DNA of 64,000 bases from Calycina herbarum. Lineage: Eukaryota; Ascomycota; Leotiomycetes; Helotiales; Pezizellaceae. Made by a program: the position numbers and the translations under genes. Shown in pieces: positions 58,289 to 64,000 of this stretch (position 1 is the first letter of the stretch; each line of letters opens with the position of its first letter). The DNA lies in contig LLEY01000029.1 in NCBI GenBank assembly GCA_001414485.1, positions 248,001-312,000 of the forward strand, given 5' to 3'. The notes under the pieces were generated by a model. It saw nothing but the letters and a program-made list of their open reading frames with translations. It was not told the DNA's origin and made no database searches.

Positions 58289-58445
58289 TTAGTTGCTACG
58301 GTTGGTGGTAGAGACCAAGTTACAACCGCGAGTTCTTCGCCCGATTTCTACAATTGTGTCGAACATTTGCAGCCTTCGAGTTCCGCCACTTTCAATTCTC
58401 ATAGACCCGTGTTTATCAACTAAGATATTCTGAGGCTTGATTCCC
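58289..58445 (-). pseudogene. Protein-kinase catalytic-loop relic
   Basis: After a splice-acceptor-like TTTTAG, the minus strand reads GIKPQNILVDKHGSMRI, which matches the IKPxNIL catalytic loop of Ser/Thr kinases. The preceding HRD is absent and no DFG motif follows. No other kinase part is visible nearby, so this is a fragment. Confidence 0.45.
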
Positions 58446-58731
58446 CTAAAACAAGAACGAAGGGATCGTATCAATTCTCTACTGTTACATCCCCCTTTCC
58501 CCCCGCATTTTATACATAATGAATTAAAAAGGCCATCGGTATATTGAAGTTTTATGATACTGTTAGGTGTGAAGCCAATACATAAATTGTTTACTGGTAT
58601 ATGCATATGAATTCCCAATCTAATAATATATATAAAGATGTGAATTTCCCTTCAAGTTGAATCGTTCGCCTTTCTATTCCACCCAATTCTTCAAGTATCT
58701 TCAAGCTATTCACCAGCCCTTCACTTTGATA

Positions 58732-58896
58732 ATGGCTCGAACAGAGACAACAAGCCCGCCTAAAACCCCGAATCAGTCGTCATCTGGGAAGCCGAAGCAA
58801 CCAGAGTCGTCCAAAGTCAATGACACACCGAGAGAGGCTCATTCCCATAATCCATCCACAGACCCATCGATTACCGGGATCCTCCAGCAGCAATAA
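58732..58896 (+). CDS. Short Ser/Pro-rich ORF, possibly frame-shifted (54 aa)
   Basis: ATG 58732 (GATAATGGC context) opens MARTETTSPPKTPNQSSSGK and stops at 58894. A one-base shift near 58,878 would extend it through SSSSNKSSDLTDPATEKML, so the frame may be broken. Low-complexity polar protein; function unknown. Confidence 0.3.
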   Translation: MARTETTSPPKTPNQSSSGKPKQPESSKVNDTPREAHSHNPSTDPSITGILQQQ

Positions 58897-60671
58897 ATCG
58901 AGTGATCTCACAGACCCAGCTACGGAGAAGATGCTTCGAGGAGCAACCTAGCAATAGGTGGCAGGTAGGGATCATATATAGCATATCTCTATTCTCTTTG
59001 ATTAACAGTCGTTAGATCCAGAATGTTTTAGGTACAGCGCATGCTTTCTTTGGCTTTGAAAGAGAAGTCAGTACTCTTTGAAGAGACCCTTAAGACGACG
59101 AAGTTTATCATTGGGTTCGATGGTTGTGTCGGAGGGGAATTTGATTTTTTGTAGCGGCAGAAGTCAGTCCCGGAGTGAGATGGGCACTTATGGCAAGCTT
59201 ATATTGTTGATGGAGAATTTTAGCTTTTAATATTTTCGGTTTGCTTTGAGCATACAAGGATGCTGTTAAACGCACAACTTATTACATTATATGATCCCAA
59301 TACACTACCTCCATATTAGGTGACTTTCGGGGAAGAAAAGACGTGAAAATATCCTCTATATCAGGTTACGTGCAAACCTCTCCTTCAGAACGCTAAAATT
59401 TCCAATGGCGGGGCAAGAAGATGGAGAAATTACTCTGATAAATGATCGCTGGGCTGCGGATACTTGCGACGGGAAATATAGCCTTTTGTGTGGAGGACCA
59501 CGCAGTGGAGTATCCTCAGCCATGCCATCATTCGTTCCGTCGCCGGCGACCCACCAACGCCCCACTTGCAAAGTCCCACCACAATTTGTCCCCGTTGTGC
59601 CAGTGTCACGTGATATGGCGTCGTATTTCCAACAACCATGGCACGTAATGCTTATTACTTTACTCTGTACTTCAAGACAAGCAGATTTCTTTCAAAAGGC
59701 ATACCTAGGAACCCGAAGAAATATCTAAGACAGTCTCGCAAAGTCTTCGCCCTGACTATAAACTCGGCCGAACAAACATCAAAGAAATACCAAATCCTCA
59801 AAAATCCGTCGATTATATTTCGGAAAACGCCTTATCTGTTCTGATTTGTCTACTAGTAAGTAGCATTTGTTTCTAGTAAGAGACTGTAATAATTTGTTAT
59901 TAGGCGTTGTCTTATCAGCATATGTACGTGGACAAGAGATTGGTGTGAAAAATGCGATGATGATGGCAATAAGCAAAATGCGCTATCGCTGGTTGAACAG
60001 TGCGGCCAGGAGTATCACGAACCAGGCGATGGAGAGGAGGTGGTCAAAGGGATGGAGGTTGTACTGAATGTGATAGACTGCGGGCGCCATGGCGAAGCCC
60101 CTGATCTCACCTCGGGCGAGAGCGAGAGCGACCAGTCTGTTGTTACGGAATAGGTAGCAGAGATCATGGGACAACTGACGGATCTTATGAAGAGGGATGC
60201 GACCCGACTGAAGGAATCATACGAAGGAAGGGGACTGTACGATTGAACCGCTTTAGGATAATGCACTTTTGTTCCCTCGCTGATATTATTATATATAACA
60301 TTCCAAATGAAAACCAGGATGGGGAGGACCTTCACCCAGGAATTTACAGACCCCATCTACCATGACTATTGAGGTGGGGGTGGCGGGGGTAGCAAAGTAA
60401 GACATGGAGTCGCAGAGTTGGGAATTGGTTCGGTCGAGGATGGGTGAGTCGGAAGGGGGTTTGGTTGGGGTGTACCAAGTCGAGTAAGGACAGCAGTGGT
60501 TTCTGGTAAATTCTGGCAAAAAGAACGTTGTTCTCTTGCCTTATTTCCTTCTATCTCATCGTCTAATTGAGCATTCAATGCCCTGTAATCGCGAAATTTT
60601 GTTGATAGAAAGCGATAAGACCCGTTGTCGCGAAAATCCTGGCGAAATGGAGGCTGACTCCCAACCCCATG
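58897..60671. other. No supportable gene
   Basis: Several short frames (for example 59405-59728 plus, 60366-60578 minus) show no motifs. GC and CpA content are near normal, so this is not RIP-degraded DNA. Confidence 0.4.
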
Positions 60672-61031
60672 TTAATTGAAATACCTCCTGATAGTAAAGT
60701 TGGCTTTTCTTGTTTGTCCTTCGCTCGCGTGAAATACTTTCGTTCTTTTGCGCATTGACACAATAATGACCGGAAGATCCTGGCCATAAAGATGAGCCGA
60801 TTCGATATCAAACTTGTAGTGAGATATATCGAACGCGATCCTTGCAGAAGAGGAAAAGATAGTTGTTGCAAGCCAGCGAACATCAGGCTCTTCGTTTTTG
60901 ATCTTTTGTGGAATGAGTTGTTTCTTCTTCAAGGCCTCCAAAACGACCTCGATAACGCTTTTCGCGTCGTCCCAGGCTGGATCGTAGTTCAAGTTTTACG
61001 GGTGAATATCAACTATGATTCTGACTGCCAT
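60672..61031 (-). pseudogene. Hypothetical ORF with an in-frame stop
   Basis: ATG 61031, just after an acceptor-like TTGCAG, opens MAVRIIVDIHP, then TAA (60996-60998), then NLNYDPAWDDAKSVIEVVLEALKK and on to a stop at 60672. A single C-to-T change (CAA to TAA) explains the break and fits RIP leaking out of nearby repeats. About 119 codons; helical N-terminal half, charged C-terminus. Family not recognised. Confidence 0.45.
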
Positions 61032-62108
61032 AGCTGCAAGACGAGACAGTATAACATGAAGGGCAGGATGGTAAAGAAAGGGTCGATGGAATGGTGTTCG
61101 ACGCAGATAAGGGTGTTCGACGCAGATGAGGATGAGGGAGCAAGTAAAGATGTGGTTTGAGAGCTAGGAAGCTGTTGAGACTTGATAGAGGGGTTTGAGT
61201 GCTAGCAGACGTGTTTGCTATATGTAATATTCGATCCAAATTGAGATATGTTGAATGATGAGTGTTTTAGAAGAGCGATTGCTTTTTTGGAGGTGGATTT
61301 AGGTCTCACGTGATGGCGCACTGTTCATGACGCTGGTCTTGGCGGGCCCCGTGAGTAGGTCACGTTTCGCTCCATCCCCACCGCCAGTTCCACGGTTGGA
61401 CCACAATGACGACGATAACCGCTTTCCTTTGGCTCTGGAATAGTATTATTGCAATCCCAGGTTCGACATATCTGCTTATGGTTTTTGTTTTCCATTTTTT
61501 CATTTATAATAATAGCTCCGAGCCGTTGTATTAATGATTTTCTTTGCTTTGTCAAGTAGGCCACGTTCGTATTCTCAAAATAAAGCATGTCCCTTGGTAA
61601 AACCGTGACTCCATCCCCTACCCCCCAAAAAGACCTAGGCGAGGTTGCTTCTGCAACTTGACATAAGACGTCAATGGATTGAGTGGGACAGGCTGCTGCA
61701 TTGCAGTAAAACGACGCCACCACTCCCCTGGGCATTCGCTCGCCTGGAAGAGAGGCTCAACATAAGTACATTTCAACAACACCACTCATACCGCGAATAC
61801 ATCAAGAACACAACAAATGTAATCATTTTAAAAAATCCTTTAGGTTCTAGTGCAAATATTGCTTGGAATGAGTGAATACTTCAAATAACCTATCCAAAGC
61901 ACTTTCAAAGCGCTAGAAAGGTCAGAGCGCAACATTCCAACAGGGGGACCCTATATAACATTTTCTTGGGCAACTTGTGTATTTTTTATAAATATAAATA
62001 AAGATGTCGTAAAACACAATCACCAACCGCCTTTTCAAGTATGCGGTATATGTGGCTATTTTTGAAAATGTAGAAAGAGAACAACAAGGAGGCGGTTTTA
62101 CGGCCTAA
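61032..62108. other. No supportable gene
   Basis: A minus ORF at 61325-61735 is open for 136 codons but has no motif and unusual composition; I do not call it. Confidence 0.4.
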
Positions 62109-62591
62109 TCATTGAAGTTTGAATATTCGTAGTGTCTGTGGAAAAAAGGCTCGTATATCCCACTCCTTCACTTCCGTACTCTCTAGGTCCTCCCTATATT
62201 CATGGGCACATGTGGAATATATAGTGCCAATTCGTTCCCTGTAACCATCAGTAGTAACTTTCAACACCAGGTTTTCCGACGCTTTCGGAGCCCCTCCGTC
62301 GTCGAAGACCAAACATTCGAACTCGTCTTGTTGTAATGCCCGATGGAAATCCTCCTGTATGTTTTCTTCTGAAAGACAGAGTACCCAGAAAAGTGTCACT
62401 GGGTTACCGACATCATCATCTGTCCTCAATCTCACACAGTATTCTCCTGCCTCGCACACAAATCTTAATTCCATAACCCAAGCTTTAACCTGCAATATAG
62501 GAAGATACTTTTCAAGCCTTAATGAATCATTGCTTGCTACAGTCAGTTGCGAGTTAAGCTTGAATTTGCCTACTTTTTTTATAATCCGAGC
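62109..62591 (-). pseudogene. 5'-truncated hypothetical gene next to the solo LTR
   Basis: The ATG-initiated part is 62109-62495 (128 aa), but the frame stays open upstream without a start until TAA at about 62592. Upstream residues look coding (FKLNSQLTVASNDSLRLEKY). A donor-like GTACGT and a possible earlier exon end lie between 62592 and the LTR at 62627. This suggests the 5' part of the gene was lost when the LTR element inserted. Protein: mixed alpha/beta, acidic C-terminus, family unknown. Confidence 0.45.
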
Positions 62592-62626
62592 GTTTTACGT
62601 ACCGTAATCGTGCTTAGGAGGCTGTA

Positions 62627-63088
62627 TGTAACGAAACTCAAACGAACTAAACAAAGATGACTAAGTCTCGAAGGTTGGTATGCAGGTAAGAAGTACAGAT
62701 GCGCCGGGTTGTTCACTTGGAAGTGAACTCGTTACTTGTATCAAAGATGTCAAACAAGATGATAAGATTGATAACTAAAGTTGAGCACGAAGCTCCTATC
62801 TAATGGCAGACGTGCCAGTCTTATATAGAACCTTTCGTTTGTGTTGGAGTCCTCCTTGGCAGGAGTCCCGAAGATGGAGTCCGACTCCATTTCCAGGGCT
62901 CCTCAAAACTGGACTCCATCACCTGACTATTCCTAACCGAGTCACGTGATATAACTGTAATGAGATCCTAGGGTTGTATGTCTTACTACATCCAATCCTT
63001 TCTTCCTTTCAGGGTTACAATAGTGCTCGTCCTGTCAGGACGTCGCCTGGACTTCACTTCGTCACATGCTGGCACGTGATTCGTGACA
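62627..63088 (-). repeat. Solo LTR, family II type B, nearly free of RIP
   Basis: 462 bp; on the minus strand it begins TGTCACGAATCACGTGCC and ends CGTTACA. It is flanked by CTGTA on both sides (62622-62626, 63089-63093). CpA sites are retained, unlike its degraded relative at 37210-37672. It carries TATATAAG and GTGCTCAAC in the same layout as the other LTRs. Confidence 0.93.
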
Positions 63089-63093
63089 CTGTA

Positions 63094-63788
63094 TAGAAAA
63101 TTAGCTAAATAACTACTTATTCGATTAATACTACTATACGTGTAATATTAAGGCTTTTAAAGATATATTCTAATCCTTCTATATATATAGTTCTACTATA
63201 GTATCTTAAATTAATCTCGATCGTTATACTACGATTAAAATAGCGATTCGAGCTAGAGTAAGATATAATAATACTAACTTTATAGAGATAGCTAGAGAGT
63301 TTAAATATAGTAGTATATCTATATATAATATTAAATAAGAGCTCTTAGTAGAAGTAGCTCTTACTTCTTATCCTTGTTATAAAGCTAAACTAGGAACTAG
63401 AACTGCTTAGAATACTACAGTAGAGGCGTTTGTTTAAGAGCTTCTAGTACGAGATAATAAGCTTATAGTAGATAAGGTAGTAGATTATATATATAACGTA
63501 TTCGATCTTTAGCTCTCGAAGTAGTAGATTTATAGAATATATAAGAGTATAGAGATATTATATAAGAAGTTAGACTACTTCGTAAGTTAGTAAGATCTTT
63601 AATTAATATAAGTATAGAGGGATAAATTAGCTAAGTAGAAGAGAAAGAGACTTATATTCCTTAATAAATCTACTTCTAATAAGGCTACTAGTACGCGACG
63701 ATATAGATAGGCGCTAATTAGAATAAGAGCGTGCTCTAAGAGGTAGTTAAAGTAATTAAGAGTTTAGAGCGTATTACTAGTATATATA
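63094..63788 (+). mobile_element. Tc1/mariner (DDE_3-type) transposase fragment, RIP-degraded
   Basis: With RIP stops ignored, the plus strand reads an HTH segment (EIAREFKYSSISIYNI) and, near 63,650, FLNKSTSNKATSTRRYR. The latter corresponds to the FxDESxxNxRTxxRRYG block around the first catalytic Asp of DDE_3 transposases. Here the DE pair reads Asn-Lys, as expected from G-to-A changes. The frame is cut at 63788 by the following LTR. This differs from the pogo elements elsewhere in the window. Confidence 0.6.
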
Positions 63789-64000
63789 TATCACGAATCA
63801 CGGTATACGTAGTAAGTAGTCTAGACGGCGTTCTAATAGGATAAGGTATAATATCTAGGAATAGAAGGTAACATAGGAGGGAATCAGTAATACGAAAAGC
63901 ATTTAGGGATTTCAGGATCTTACTATTATAGTAATATTAGAAGTCACGTGCGGTCATATAACGTGATCGCCTACATCGCTCTGATCGCTTTAATCGCGAG
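63789..64000 (+). repeat. Partial LTR, family II type A, running off the window
   Basis: Starts TATCACGAATCACGG and matches the first ~210 bp of the type A LTR at 36285 (GTATACGTAGTAAGTAGTCT block). The rest of the element, if present, is beyond the window. Confidence 0.78.

Noticed and set aside
61325..61735. 136-codon minus ORF
   Set aside because: No domain, no splice support, composition unlike the better genes.

Overview
The window looks like a piece of a filamentous ascomycete genome (Pezizomycotina; a leotiomycete-type genome is possible, but I cannot place it further). Genes have short introns of about 48-106 bp with GTATGT/GTAAGT-like donors and CTAAC-like branch points. CDC45 and an EHN-type epoxide hydrolase look fungal. 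Long stretches carry the footprint of repeat-induced point mutation (RIP): CpA is largely replaced by TpA, CAG/CAA codons have become TAG/TAA, and CpG is kept.

Layout. 1-3,183: two RIP-killed pogo/Fot1-like DNA transposons, one inserted inside the transposase frame of the other. 3,184-22,000: a gene island. In order it holds a peroxisomal acyl-CoA/4-coumarate-CoA-ligase-like enzyme (minus), a helical hypothetical protein (minus), a repeat-bearing membrane protein (plus), CDC45 (minus), an epoxide hydrolase (minus) and a nuclear-looking coiled-coil protein (minus). Non-coding repeats lie at 8.4-8.7, 20.3-20.6 and 21.4-21.6 kb. 22,800-53,507: about 30 kb of nested, RIP-degraded transposons. These are a minus-strand Gypsy remnant split by a 5.5-kb Gypsy (family I), which is itself split by a second copy of the same family; a mosaic Gypsy (family II) formed from two nested copies; and a third pogo element whose right terminal repeat is split by a complete 7.2-kb family II Gypsy. 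All boundaries except those of the mosaic are supported by LTR or TIR ends and target-site duplications.

53,508-62,620: a gene-poor transition zone with a small membrane protein, a frame-disrupted gene ending in 26-residue repeats, a two-exon small protein, and several relics (kinase fragment, stop-containing ORFs, a 5'-truncated ORF). 62,627-63,088 is a solo LTR that has largely escaped RIP. After it come a RIP-degraded Tc1/mariner (DDE_3) transposase fragment and the start of another family II LTR at the window edge.

The six well-structured genes do not form an obvious pathway. CDC45 is core replication machinery, while the ligase and hydrolase are independent metabolic enzymes. The most unusual content is in the transposons. 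Both Gypsy families show complementarity between an LTR-internal motif just downstream of a TATA box and the site just after the 5' LTR, as expected for Tf1-type self-priming. Family II carries an extra reading frame antisense to pol next to its 3' LTR.
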